Source: Oscillospiraceae bacterium
Lineage (GTDB): Bacteria > Bacillota > Clostridia > Oscillospirales > CAG-272
Assembly: GCA_015063305.1 (NCBI GenBank)
Contig: SVUJ01000001.1
Location: 86,262 to 150,261 of the forward strand
Length of the DNA: 64,000 nucleotides
Direction of reading: 5' to 3'
Below, in pieces: positions 49,106 through 59,221 of the stretch. A model generated the notes under the pieces. The model was not told the DNA's origin. It was given only the letters and a program-made list of their open reading frames with translations, and searched no databases. The stretch's first letter is position 1. Every line of letters begins with the position of its first letter. The position numbers were made by a program, and so were the translations under genes.

Positions 49106-50080
49106 ATGATTGAGATAGAAAAGCCCAATATAACTACTGTAAACCTTAGCGAAGACGGTACGAGCGGTAAATTTATCGTTGAGCCTCTTGAGAGAGGTTT
49201 TGGAATAACTCTCGGCAACTCGCTGCGCAGAATAATGCTCAGCTCTCTGCCCGGATATGCTGTTACTAACATTAAAATAGACGGCGTTCTCCACGAGTTT
49301 TCCACAATCCCCGGTGTAAGAGAAGACGTGACCGAGCTTGTGCTGAACGTTAAAGGCATAGTTGCTAAGCTTCACTGTAACTCCCCCAAGACCGTAGTAA
49401 TAGACGTTGTCGGCGAGCAGGAGGTAACAGCAGGAGATATCAAGCAGGACCCCGATATAGAGATACTCAATCCCAACCACCACATAGCAACAGTTGGTGA
49501 GGGCGAAAGACTTTATATGGAGCTTACCTTTGACCACGGCAGAGGATACGTTTCTCAGGACAGAAATAAGCAGCTTCACGCTCAGATGCTGGGAGCTAAT
49601 ATTTCCGCGCCCATCGGAACGATATACACCGACTCTATCTATACGCCCGTTTACAACGTTAGCTACACTGTTGAAAATACCCGTGTGGGTAACATAACCG
49701 ACTTCGACAAGCTGACGCTGGAGGTTCTTACAAACGGTACGATTTCCGCTAAGGAAGCGATTTCATTCGGAGCCAAGATTCTCAACGAGCATCTCAACTT
49801 GTTTGTTGATTTGTCGGATGAAGCAAAGAACGTAGAGATAATGGTCGAAAGAGAAGAGACCATCAAGGAGAAGGTTCTTGAGATGACCATTGAGGAGCTT
49901 GACATGTCTGTAAGAAGCTTCAACTGCTTGAAGCGCGCAGGCATTGACACAGTGGAAGACCTGACGAACCGCACCGAGGAGGATATGATAAAAGTACGAA
50001 ACCTCGGAAAGAAATCGCTTGAGGAAGTTATCCAGAAACTGCATTCACTTGGACTTGACCTCAGAAGAGAAGAGGACTAA
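49106..50080 (+). CDS. rpoA: RNA polymerase subunit alpha
   Basis: [44 protein letters not shown]. Confidence 0.98.
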   Translation: MIEIEKPNITTVNLSEDGTSGKFIVEPLERGFGITLGNSLRRIMLSSLPGYAVTNIKIDGVLHEFSTIPGVREDVTELVLNVKGIVAKLHCNSPKTVVIDVVGEQEVTAGDIKQDPDIEILNPNHHIATVGEGERLYMELTFDHGRGYVSQDRNKQLHAQMLGANISAPIGTIYTDSIYTPVYNVSYTVENTRVGNITDFDKLTLEVLTNGTISAKEAISFGAKILNEHLNLFVDLSDEAKNVEIMVEREETIKEKVLEMTIEELDMSVRSFNCLKRAGIDTVEDLTNRTEEDMIKVRNLGKKSLEEVIQKLHSLGLDLRREED

Positions 50081-50158
50081 AATCAAGGCGGCGTAAGCGT
50101 GCCGATAAGTGAAATGCTTTGTAATTAGATTTAAAAACGCAAAAGGAGGGAAACGACA

Positions 50159-50575
50159 ATGCCCGGAACAAGAAAACTCGGCAGACCTACCGCGCACAGA
50201 AAAGCTATGCTTCGCGGAATGGTAACATTGCTGCTTGAGAACGGACAGGTAGAGACAACTCTTACCAGAGCAAAAGAAGTTCGTTCTGTTGCAGAAAAGA
50301 TGATAACACTTGGCAAGAAGAACACTCTTGCAAGTCGTCGTGCGGCTCTCGCATATATAACCAAAGAGGAAGTTGTAACAAAGGTATTTACCGAACTTGC
50401 TCCCTTGTATGCAAACCGCAACGGTGGATATACACAGATATTCAAGCTCGGCGCACGTAGAGGCGACGGAGCTGAGATGGCTATCGTTAAGCTTATAGAC
50501 TACGTAAAGCCTGAGGCTGACGATAAGAAGAAAAAGAAAGAGAAGAAAGTAGAAGCTGCTGCTCTCGAAAAGTAA
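50159..50575 (+). CDS. rplQ: 50S ribosomal protein L17
   Basis: [42 protein letters not shown]. Confidence 0.98.
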   Translation: MPGTRKLGRPTAHRKAMLRGMVTLLLENGQVETTLTRAKEVRSVAEKMITLGKKNTLASRRAALAYITKEEVVTKVFTELAPLYANRNGGYTQIFKLGARRGDGAEMAIVKLIDYVKPEADDKKKKKEKKVEAAALEK

Positions 50576-50590
50576 TTTCTTTCGAATTCA

Positions 50591-50627
50591 AAAAACATCG
50601 GGAAAGATATTCTTTCCCGATGTTTTT
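50591..50627 (+). terminator. Intrinsic terminator of the ribosomal superoperon
   Basis: AAAAAACATCGGGAAAGAtatTCTTTCCCGATGTTTTTT. Confidence 0.9.
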
Positions 50628-50639
50628 TGTTTTATATTT

Positions 50640-50775
50640 TGCTTATTTGTTTATTTCGCGACCACCGGTCGTCCGCGGGCGATTCGTGAATCGCCCCTAC
50701 GGTTATTGGTTTAGTGTAAAAAGGTTTGGAGAGGGTTTAAGGGAGAACCTTTCCTTAAAAGGTTCTCCCTTAAGA
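50640..50775. repeat. Intergenic hairpin repeat modules
   Basis: gggcgattcgtgaatcgcccctac plus ggtttggagagggtttaagggagaacctttccttaaaaggttctccctt. Confidence 0.8.
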
Positions 50776-50924
50776 AATTTTTCTCTTGAAAAATTAAAAA
50801 ATTTTTGATATAATGATCGTGTATATTTATTTGGTTATTATGTCATTTTAAGCAAAAATGCGAAAAATTCCCCATTTATGGTGACTGTTGACCGCAGATC
50901 AACTCAAGAGAGGAGAACACTGAC

Positions 50925-52139
50925 GTGGCTAAAAAGAAAAAGAAAAAATGGTTAAAATTCAGGCATAAGGTGGTCAGAAATGTTCTGTTCCCTACGCTTG
51001 GGACATATTCGCGCATCAAATACAATATCAAGGTGGACCGCTTTAAGGAACAGCAAAAGCGTCCCTATCTCATACTGCTTAACCACCAGACTGCCTTTGA
51101 CCAGTTCTTTGTCGGAATGGCGTTCAAAGGCCCTGTATACTATCTTGCGAGTGAGGATATATTCTCCAACGGATTTGTATCCTCTCTTATAAGGTATCTT
51201 GTTGAGCCTATACCGATAAAGAAGCAGACCACCGACGTTAAGGCGATAATGAACTGTATACGCGTGGGAAAAGAGGGCGGTACTATCGCTATCGCGCCTG
51301 AGGGCAACAGAACATACAGCGGAAGAACGGTCTATATGAGCCCTTCTATCGTCCCCCTTGCTAAAAAGCTGGGAATGCCTATTGCGCTCTTTCGTATAGA
51401 GGGCGGATACGGCGTTCATCCGAGATGGAGTGACGTTGTTCGCCGCGGAAAGATGAGAGCTTACGTATCCCGCGTGATATATCCCGAGGAGTACGCGACG
51501 ATGAGCGACGACGAGCTTTTCGCCATCATCAAAGAGGGACTTTGGGTGGACGAGGCGGTGTGTGATGCTGAGTTCCACCACAAAAAGCGCGCCGAATATC
51601 TTGAGAGAGCTATGTACGTGTGTCCTTTCTGCGGACTTTCAAGCTTTGAGAGCTCGGGCGAGATAATAAGCTGTCAGAAGTGCGGCAGAAGCGTAAAATA
51701 TCTTCCCACAAAGGAGCTTGAGGGAGTTGGATTTGACTTTCCGTTCCGCTTTGTTGCCGATTGGTATGAGGCTCAGGAGGATTTTATTAACGCCTTTGCT
51801 CTGACCGAGTGCTCAGACGAGCCGCTCTACCGCGAGGTGGTGTCGCTTTCTGAGGTAATTCCTTGCGAGAAGAAGATACCCATATCCGAGAAGGTAGAGC
51901 TTTCGCTCTGCAAGGACCGACTGGTATTTTCTTACCAAGACAAAGAAGAGAGCTATCTCTTTGAGGAGCTTGCCGCGATAACCGTGCTCGGAAAGAACAA
52001 GCTGAATATTTACTGCGGAGAAAAAATATATCAGATAAAGGGTTCAAAGCGATTTAACGCTTTAAAATACGTACATATTTACAACCGCTATAAAAATATC
52101 GTTAAAGGAGCTGCAGACGCACAATTCTTGGGATTGTGA
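50925..52139 (+). CDS. Acyltransferase (PlsC-like) fused to zinc-ribbon and C-terminal domain (GTG start)
   Basis: LLNHQTAFDQFFVG and APEGNRTYSG motifs; CPFCGLSSFESSGEIISCQKCGRS; C-terminal beta-rich region. Confidence 0.85.
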   Translation: MAKKKKKKWLKFRHKVVRNVLFPTLGTYSRIKYNIKVDRFKEQQKRPYLILLNHQTAFDQFFVGMAFKGPVYYLASEDIFSNGFVSSLIRYLVEPIPIKKQTTDVKAIMNCIRVGKEGGTIAIAPEGNRTYSGRTVYMSPSIVPLAKKLGMPIALFRIEGGYGVHPRWSDVVRRGKMRAYVSRVIYPEEYATMSDDELFAIIKEGLWVDEAVCDAEFHHKKRAEYLERAMYVCPFCGLSSFESSGEIISCQKCGRSVKYLPTKELEGVGFDFPFRFVADWYEAQEDFINAFALTECSDEPLYREVVSLSEVIPCEKKIPISEKVELSLCKDRLVFSYQDKEESYLFEELAAITVLGKNKLNIYCGEKIYQIKGSKRFNALKYVHIYNRYKNIVKGAADAQFLGL

Positions 52140-52235
52140 CATTACAATCTAAACCTCATCACTGTAGCTAAAAATGCTTTGAAAGTTTTTGAAGGGGTCA
52201 AAGGGGGAACTTTTTGGGGAAAGTTCCCCCTTGTC

Positions 52236-54011
52236 CTATTTCCTTCTCAAGCTTGATATTTTTTCGGCGTTGGGTGTTACGTAGGCGGTATAATTCGTGT
52301 GATATATCACGAGACCGGGTTTGCCGCCCGCGGGCTTTTTCACGTTCTTTGCGAGGGTATAATCCACACCGATATTTTGTCCCTCTGCCTTTGAGTAGAG
52401 GGCGGCTATCTCGGCTGCCTGAGTGAAATCGCGGTCGGTGGGCTCGTTGCCGCCGGTGATCAGCAGCACGTGAGAGCCTGCCGTTTGCTTGGCGTGAAAC
52501 CAATAGTCGGTCTTTGCGGCGAGCTTGTGGGTTATATGGTCATTTTGCAGATTGTTTTTGCCGCAGAGAACAGTCATTCCGTCGTCGGTCACGAACTGCA
52601 TATAGGATATATTATTCGCCTTTTTCCTGTCGCGCTCGTTATATCCCTTCATCTTTGACGCATACCCCGCGCGATAAAGCTCGTCGCGTATCTCGGCGAG
52701 GTCGGTGGGGGTCTCGGCGTGTGTGAGGGCATCGAATACCGTATAGATATATTCAAGCTCCTCTTGTCCAAGCCTTATCTGGTTTGTCAGCTCGGTCCTT
52801 GCCGTTTTGCTCTTATTGTACTTTTTATAATACCTTTGCGCGTTTGCCGAGGGAGAAAGGCGGCTGTCAAGCTCTATCTTCACCTGTTCAAACTCGCCGT
52901 CCTCGTTCATGCTCTCGTAGTCATCGAGCAGGGCGAAGCGGTCACCGCGCGACAGACGGTAGATGTTTGCCGTTATGAGGTCGCCGTATTTTTTGTATAT
53001 CTCTCCTTTTGCGCATTCCTCAAGCTCGGCGCTCTGAAGGTCGAGCTTTTTTCGTATCCTCGTTTCGGCGTTCGTGAGCAGGCGGAGGATATCCGAGGCT
53101 CTTTGCTTAACGCGCATCTCCTTGTCGCGCGTATCGAAAAATGTATCGAGAAGCGCTCCCGCACTCTCAAACGCTCGCAGCTCCATAGAGGTATAATGTG
53201 TTAAGGGAATAAATGAATATTCCACGGGGGCTGATCCGTCAAGCACGAGGCAGGGCGAAAAGTTCTCTTTTTTTATGCGCTCGGTCACGGCTAAGAATTC
53301 GTCCGTGAGTTTCTGCGGCGGGATATCACCCACGGCGGTGTCTGTATCACCCGACGCGCGATAGACTATCTCTCTTGCCACCGAGCTTGAAAGTCCCGCA
53401 AAACTTCTGACGAGAAATTTTGCCCCTTCAAGCCCCGAGGGGGCGTCTTCGAGTATTGAGGCGAGTTTTTCTTTATTGACGCTCAGGGGGCTTATTTTGT
53501 CGCCCAGAGAGGGCAGAGAATACGCGCCCCCCGCGATAAGCTGTCGGTGCGAGTCGAGCGAGAAGTCGGCGGTCTTGAGCGCCGATATTATTTTTTTATC
53601 TCCGTCGGCGAAGATAAGGTTACTGTATTTTCCCATAAGCTCGGCGATGAGAAATCTGGTGCAGAGAAATCCCATTTCGTCGCGCGTTTCAAACTCAAGA
53701 AATGCAATTCTGTCAAAATCCGCTTGAGTGATTGAGACAAGCTTTGCGCCCTGAAGATATTTTCTCAGCAGCATACAGAACATTGGGGGATTTTGGGGGT
53801 TCTCGCGAGTTGCCGAGGTAAATCCTATTCGGGGATTGTTCGACCCCGCGTTGATAAGAAGGCGCTTTCCGCCCTCAAAGCTTCTCATTTGAAGTATCAG
53901 CTCGTCCTTTTCGGGCTGATACACCTTTTCGATGCGCGCGCCGAGGGCGGCTTTTTTTATTTCACTCAGGGTACACGCAAGCATACCTGCATCAAATGCC
54001 ACGGCGCTCAC
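52236..54011 (-). CDS. rqcH: RqcH/NFACT-family protein (Rqc2 homologue)
   Basis: 591 aa; AFDAGMLACTLSEIKKAALGARIEKVYQPEKDELIL...GSNNPRIGFT; C-terminal KTDYWFHAKQTAGSHVLL. Confidence 0.94.
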   Translation of the reverse strand: MSAVAFDAGMLACTLSEIKKAALGARIEKVYQPEKDELILQMRSFEGGKRLLINAGSNNPRIGFTSATRENPQNPPMFCMLLRKYLQGAKLVSITQADFDRIAFLEFETRDEMGFLCTRFLIAELMGKYSNLIFADGDKKIISALKTADFSLDSHRQLIAGGAYSLPSLGDKISPLSVNKEKLASILEDAPSGLEGAKFLVRSFAGLSSSVAREIVYRASGDTDTAVGDIPPQKLTDEFLAVTERIKKENFSPCLVLDGSAPVEYSFIPLTHYTSMELRAFESAGALLDTFFDTRDKEMRVKQRASDILRLLTNAETRIRKKLDLQSAELEECAKGEIYKKYGDLITANIYRLSRGDRFALLDDYESMNEDGEFEQVKIELDSRLSPSANAQRYYKKYNKSKTARTELTNQIRLGQEELEYIYTVFDALTHAETPTDLAEIRDELYRAGYASKMKGYNERDRKKANNISYMQFVTDDGMTVLCGKNNLQNDHITHKLAAKTDYWFHAKQTAGSHVLLITGGNEPTDRDFTQAAEIAALYSKAEGQNIGVDYTLAKNVKKPAGGKPGLVIYHTNYTAYVTPNAEKISSLRRK

Positions 54012-54025
54012 TCCTTTCTCTGTTT

Positions 54026-54838
54026 TTATCCAAATATTATTTTATCGGCATCGGCAAGGGAATCGAGCACTATGTCGGGGCGCTCGTATTCGTCTGCCTT
54101 TTCGATGTCAGAAGGTTTAGTTTCTCCCGTCAGCACGAGCACCGAGGTGACACCGAAGCGCTTGCCGAGGGCTATATCGGTCATAAGTCTGTCGCCGAAG
54201 ATACACATATCACTCGGAGAAAATCCCGTTGCCTCGCTTATCATTTCTATCGTCTCGCGATAGGGCTTTCCAAAATATGTGGGGACAACGTCGGTAGAAG
54301 CCGTCACAAGCGCCGCTATCGCGCCGCTGTCGGGGATAAACCCGTTCTCGGTGGGACAGTTCTTATCGGGGTGGGTGGAGAGGTACTCCGCGCCGCCGCG
54401 TATGAATCGGCAGGCGTTATCGAGCTTTTCGTAGGTGAGCGAGGTATCGAAGCTTGTCACAACTATGTCAGCGCTCTCCTCGCTGCCGTCAAGCATATTT
54501 ATTCCGCTGTTCCTGAACGCGCTCACAAGCTCGTCCGTACCGACGAGGTAGACCGACTTCCCCGCGCGGTGGCGCTTTAGAAATTCTATGGTGACGTCAC
54601 CCGAGGTCATTATCTCTCCCTGTCTTGGAGCGAAGCCGAGGCGAGAGAGCTTGGACATATAGAAATCGGTGGTATGTGACGCGTTATTGGTGAAGAAAAG
54701 GATATTTTTATCGCTGTTATGAAGATTTTCTATAAATTTTATCGCAAAATCAAAGGGCGAATTTCCGAGATATATAGTTCCGTCCATATCAAAAATAAAG
54801 AGCTTTTTATCCTTAAGCACAGAAACTGCCGTGTTCAC
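54026..54838 (-). CDS. HAD-IIA family hydrolase (NagD-like)
   Basis: LFIFDMDGTIYLGNSPFDFA...FFTNNASHTTDFYMSKL...FGDRLMTDIALGKRFG. Confidence 0.92.
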   Translation of the reverse strand: MNTAVSVLKDKKLFIFDMDGTIYLGNSPFDFAIKFIENLHNSDKNILFFTNNASHTTDFYMSKLSRLGFAPRQGEIMTSGDVTIEFLKRHRAGKSVYLVGTDELVSAFRNSGINMLDGSEESADIVVTSFDTSLTYEKLDNACRFIRGGAEYLSTHPDKNCPTENGFIPDSGAIAALVTASTDVVPTYFGKPYRETIEMISEATGFSPSDMCIFGDRLMTDIALGKRFGVTSVLVLTGETKPSDIEKADEYERPDIVLDSLADADKIIFG

Positions 54839-54890
54839 CTTAAAAGTCCTCCCCAGAAATTTAAAATATATGGGTAATTATAACATATCC

Positions 54891-54919
54891 TTGATTTTTT
54901 TTCAAGGTGGTGATATAAT
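54891..54919 (+). promoter_or_regulatory. Sigma-A type promoter for coaW
   Basis: TTGATT, 17-nt spacer, TATAAT. Confidence 0.6.
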
Positions 54920-54957
54920 TATAATATATTTTTTCTGTTACAGAGAGGAAAACATTT

Positions 54958-55809
54958 ATGAGAACTGTTATAGGAATAGACGTAGGCGGAAGCACCACGA
55001 AGATAGTGGGAATGAAAAAGGACGCCGAGAATAATATAAATATCATCGAGCCCCAGCTTGTGAGGGCGACCGATGCGGTTACCTCTGTGTACGGCGCGTT
55101 CGGAAAATTCACCGTCGAGAACCATATAGAGCTTGAGGATATAAATCAGGTGCTTATGACGGGCGTGGGCGCGTCATTTATAGACAGACCGATATACTCC
55201 CGCCCCTGCAAAAAAGTATCCGAGTTCACAGCCGTGGGGCTTGGCGGACTTTATCTGTCGGGGCTTGACGAGGCGATAGTGGTTAGTATGGGCACGGGAA
55301 CGGCGTTTATCCGCGCACAGAAGAAGGACGGCAAGACCGATATAGAGTACCTCGGCGGAACGGGAGTGGGCGGCGGAACGCTCATTGGTCTTTCCAAGAA
55401 GATGATAGGAGTGGACACGGTAGAGCATATCGAGGACCTTTGCGCCGAGGGAGAGCTTGACAAGGTGGATCTTCGCATCAAGGATATCTCGGCAGACCAG
55501 TCCTTCCAGATAAACGAGGAGTTTACCGCGGCTAATTTCGGTAAGCTTTCGGATATGGCTACAAAGAACGATCTCGCGCTCGGCATAGTCAATATGGTTG
55601 CCGAAACGATAGCTATGCTGGGCGTTTTCGCGGCGAGAAATTTTGGCATAAACAAGGTAGTTCTCACGGGAAATCTGACCTCGATAAAGCCGATCACACA
55701 CGCGTTTGAAAAGGTTGGGGATAACTTTGGAATAAGCTTTATCATACCCGAGAACGCGCAGTACGCCACGGTCATCGGCGCGGCGCTCTGCGACGGCGCG
55801 GAAGCGTAA
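54958..55809 (+). CDS. coaW: Type II pantothenate kinase
   Basis: IGIDVGGSTTKIVGM...VSMGTGTAFIRA...YLGGTGVGGGTLIGLSKKM. Confidence 0.88.
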   Translation: MRTVIGIDVGGSTTKIVGMKKDAENNINIIEPQLVRATDAVTSVYGAFGKFTVENHIELEDINQVLMTGVGASFIDRPIYSRPCKKVSEFTAVGLGGLYLSGLDEAIVVSMGTGTAFIRAQKKDGKTDIEYLGGTGVGGGTLIGLSKKMIGVDTVEHIEDLCAEGELDKVDLRIKDISADQSFQINEEFTAANFGKLSDMATKNDLALGIVNMVAETIAMLGVFAARNFGINKVVLTGNLTSIKPITHAFEKVGDNFGISFIIPENAQYATVIGAALCDGAEA

Positions 55810-55817
55810 GATTAGTA

Positions 55818-55847
55818 TTGACACGGCCTTTTTGGGTGTGGTATAAT
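55818..55847 (+). promoter_or_regulatory. Sigma-A promoter for alaS
   Basis: TTGACA, 18-nt spacer, TATAAT. Confidence 0.7.
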
Positions 55848-55886
55848 ATCTTGATAAAAAGTTAAAGAAAGGTTTAGGCGATATAA

Positions 55887-58529
55887 ATGCAGTGGACATC
55901 TTTAAATGAGCTCAGAGAAAAATATCTTTCCTTCTTTGAATCGAAGGGACATCTCAGACTCAATTCTTTCCCGTTGGTTCCCATCAACGACAAATCTCTT
56001 CTTTTGATAAATTCGGGAATGGCTCCGATGAAAAAATATTTTACAGGCGAGGAAGTGCCGCCCCGCAGCCGCGTGACGACCTGCCAGAAGTGTATCCGTA
56101 CGCCCGACCTTGAGCGTGTGGGTCATACCGCGCGTCACGGTACGTATTTTGAGATGCTTGGCAACTTCTCGTTTGGCGATTATTTTAAGGATCAGGCTAT
56201 ACCGTGGGCGTGGGAGTTTCTCACCGAAACACTCGAGATCCCCACAGACCTTCTCTGGCCCTCTATATACGAGAATGACGAGGAAGCCTTTGAGATATGG
56301 AGCAAGAAGATCGGCGTTCCCACAGAGCATATAGTTCGCCTCGGTAAGGCGGATAACTTCTGGGAGCACGGCTCAGGTCCTTGCGGACCTTGCTCCGAAA
56401 TATATTTCGACCGCGGAGAAAAATACGGCTGCGGCTCGCCCGACTGTAAGCCCGGCTGCGACTGCGACAGATTTATGGAGATATGGAACAACGTATTCAC
56501 TCAGTTCAGTAACGACGGAAACGGAAATTATACCGAGCTTGAGCAGAAGAACATAGATACCGGTATGGGTCTTGAGCGTCTTGCCTGTGTTATGCAGGGA
56601 GTGGACAACCTTTTTGAGGTAGACACCGTGAGAAAGATACTCAACACGGTCTGCGCTATCGCGGGTAAGGAATACGGCGCTGATGCCGATGATGACGTTT
56701 CGATAAGAGTTATCACCGACCACATCAGAGGCGCTACCTTTATGATATCCGACGGAGTTATCCCCTCGAACGAGGGCAGAGGCTACGTGCTCCGCAGAAT
56801 ACTCCGCAGAGCTTGCCGTCACGGAAAGCTCCTCGGAATAAACAGAGCATTCCTCACCGAGCTTTGCGAGGTGGTGATAGGCGAGAATATCTCGGCGTAC
56901 CCCGAGCTCGGAGAGAAGAAGAGCTATATAATAAAGGTCATTGAGAACGAGGAAACGAGATTTGACGCGACGATAGACGCGGGACTTAATATCCTTTCGG
57001 GTATGATAGCCGATGCTATCGCCGAGAACAAGACGGTTATCGGCGGCGAGGACGTCTTCAAGCTTTACGACACGTTCGGCTTCCCGATAGACCTCACAAG
57101 AGAGATAGTTGCCGAGAAGGGACTTTCGATAGACGAGGATACCTTCGTAACTCTTATGAACGCTCAGAAGAGCAGAGCGAGAGCGGCAAGAGGAAATATC
57201 GGCGGTTGGGACGAATCCTCAAAGCAGATGCTTGCCGACCTCCCTAAGACCGAATTCGTTGGATACGACAGCTTTGCAAGTGACGCAAAGGTCCTTGCTA
57301 TCATAGTAGAGGACGAGGACGGTGCGCGTACCGTTGACGAGATAAGCGAGGGAGATTTCACTCTCGTGCTTGACAAGACACCCTTCTACGGAGAGGGCGG
57401 CGGTCAGGTGGGTGACAGCGGAGCGCTCAAGGCAGATGGCCTTGAGATAGCCGTTATTGACACCAAGAAGACCGACGGAGTATATCTGCACATCTGCTCA
57501 CTCGTAAGCGGAGCGGTAAAGGTTGGAGATGGCGTTTCGGCAGAGCTTGATGCCGACAGACGCCGCGCTATAATGAGAGCTCACTCCTGCGCACACATTC
57601 TTCAGGCGGCGCTTCGCGAGGTGCTTGGAAACCACGTTGAGCAGGCGGGCTCTTACGTTGAGGGCGACCACGTTCGCTTCGACTTCACTCACTTTGCGGC
57701 TATGACCAAGGAAGAGCTTGCGGCTGTTGAGGCTATAGTCAACGCGAATATACTTCTCGGAGAGCAGATATCCATGACCGAGATGCCTATAGACGAGGCT
57801 AAGAAGCTTGGCGCTATGGCACTCTTCGGCGAGAAGTACGGAAGCCTTGTAAGAGTTGTAAGAATGGGTGATATCTCTATAGAGTTCTGCGGCGGTACTC
57901 ACCTTGATAACACCGCGAAGATAGGAATGTTCAAGATAGCGTCCGAGTCCTCTGTGGCGGCGGGCGTGAGAAGAATAGAGGCGAAGACGGGACTTGGAGT
58001 TCTCGCTCTTATCGCCGAGCAGCAGAAGCTGATAAACGATGCGGCATCGGAGCTTAAGGCGCAGAATCCCGCAGACCTCTGCAAGAGAGCGGCGGCTGTT
58101 CAGGAAGAGCTTCGCGCCTCTAAGCGAGAGATAGACGCGCTCAATTCCAAGCTCGCGGCATCAAAGCTCGGAGATATTCTTTCGGGCGCTGTAGAGGTGG
58201 GAACGGTACGTCTTGTGCGCGCAAGCTTCGAGGATATGCAGCTTGACGCGGCACGCGCGCTTGCTGACGACCTGAAGGCTAACCACGCCGACGTTGTTGC
58301 CGTACTCGCTGTAAACGCGGGCGGAAAGCTCAACTTTATCGCTGTTGCGGGTAAGGCTGCCGTTGCGGCGGGCGTACACGCCGGAAAGCTGGTTGGAGCT
58401 GTTGCGGCTGTAACAGGCGGAAAGGGCGGCGGACGTCCCGACAACGCTATGGCGGGCGGCGCGGACGCGACCAAGATATCCGAGGCGCTTGAATCTGCCG
58501 AGGCGACCCTTAAGGGAATGATAAAGTAA
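55887..58529 (+). CDS. alaS: Alanyl-tRNA synthetase
   Basis: 880 aa; LREKYLSFFESKGHLRLNSFPLVP...; C-terminal GGKGGGRPDNAMAGG. Confidence 0.98.
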   Translation: MQWTSLNELREKYLSFFESKGHLRLNSFPLVPINDKSLLLINSGMAPMKKYFTGEEVPPRSRVTTCQKCIRTPDLERVGHTARHGTYFEMLGNFSFGDYFKDQAIPWAWEFLTETLEIPTDLLWPSIYENDEEAFEIWSKKIGVPTEHIVRLGKADNFWEHGSGPCGPCSEIYFDRGEKYGCGSPDCKPGCDCDRFMEIWNNVFTQFSNDGNGNYTELEQKNIDTGMGLERLACVMQGVDNLFEVDTVRKILNTVCAIAGKEYGADADDDVSIRVITDHIRGATFMISDGVIPSNEGRGYVLRRILRRACRHGKLLGINRAFLTELCEVVIGENISAYPELGEKKSYIIKVIENEETRFDATIDAGLNILSGMIADAIAENKTVIGGEDVFKLYDTFGFPIDLTREIVAEKGLSIDEDTFVTLMNAQKSRARAARGNIGGWDESSKQMLADLPKTEFVGYDSFASDAKVLAIIVEDEDGARTVDEISEGDFTLVLDKTPFYGEGGGQVGDSGALKADGLEIAVIDTKKTDGVYLHICSLVSGAVKVGDGVSAELDADRRRAIMRAHSCAHILQAALREVLGNHVEQAGSYVEGDHVRFDFTHFAAMTKEELAAVEAIVNANILLGEQISMTEMPIDEAKKLGAMALFGEKYGSLVRVVRMGDISIEFCGGTHLDNTAKIGMFKIASESSVAAGVRRIEAKTGLGVLALIAEQQKLINDAASELKAQNPADLCKRAAAVQEELRASKREIDALNSKLAASKLGDILSGAVEVGTVRLVRASFEDMQLDAARALADDLKANHADVVAVLAVNAGGKLNFIAVAGKAAVAAGVHAGKLVGAVAAVTGGKGGGRPDNAMAGGADATKISEALESAEATLKGMIK

Positions 58530-58545
58530 GATATAAAAAGATATA

Positions 58546-58566
58546 GGGGGCGTTAGAAAACGCCCC
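58546..58566 (+). terminator. Terminator-like hairpin after alaS
   Basis: GGGGCGTTagaaAACGCCCC. Confidence 0.55.
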
Positions 58567-58705
58567 TTAAATTTATGTAATATTTATTTGTTGCTATGAA
58601 ATCGTTTTTTGAAAAATGGACCGGCGTCCTCGATGGTCCATAAATATTTACAAAAAGGGCAGAGGATTTTTGCGCTGTTGTTCTTAACGGAGAGATTGCA
58701 AGCAC

Positions 58706-59155
58706 AAAATTTCGGCAGAAGGACTTTTCTTTCTGCCGATTTTGTGATATAATGGAAACAATGAGCATGGGAGTAAATATGTCACTTGAGTATAACGAAA
58801 AGAATATTACTCTTGCCAAAAATCTGCGCAAAAATGCGACACCGCAGGAAAATCATTTGTGGTACGATTTGAGGGTAATTTGTTTTATAAACATACAAAT
58901 CGACACAAACTTTCGTGGTGTCTGCGAGTATATCGATGCCGTCGTAAAAGCCTCCCTCCGAGAGGGAGGGGGACCGCCTTAGCGGTGGAAGGAGCCTGCG
59001 TGACTTAAAAATTGCGATAATTTCACTGTAACGCACTCTCCCTCAGTCGCCGTTGGCGACAGCTCCCTCCCGGAGGGAGCCTATATACACGCTCGCGCAT
59101 CTTCAAGGGTATGGACTTTGCCCGATGCGTTTGTAATACAAATGCGAAACTAGCG
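58706..59155 (+). repeat. Left arm of a long inverted repeat (hairpin promoter, DUF559 remnant, MITE-like element)
   Basis: Reverse complement of 60503-61135 apart from an internal deletion within the DUF559 gene. Confidence 0.85.
58779..58982 (+). pseudogene. Internally deleted DUF559-type endonuclease-like gene
   Basis: MSLEYNEKNITLAKNLRKNATPQENHLWYD then jump to INTNFRGVCEYIDAVVK-type tail; ~60 residues present in the 60680-61057 copy are missing. Confidence 0.8.
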
Positions 59156-59221
59156 ATAAAACAGAACGATAAATAAGAATTTACCAACCAATCTCAAACA
59201 ATACGATAGGAGGAAACGAGT

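Noticed and set aside
55810-55887. T-box leader for alaS
   Set aside because: Only ~40 nt lie between the promoter and the start codon; no T-box motif or terminator.
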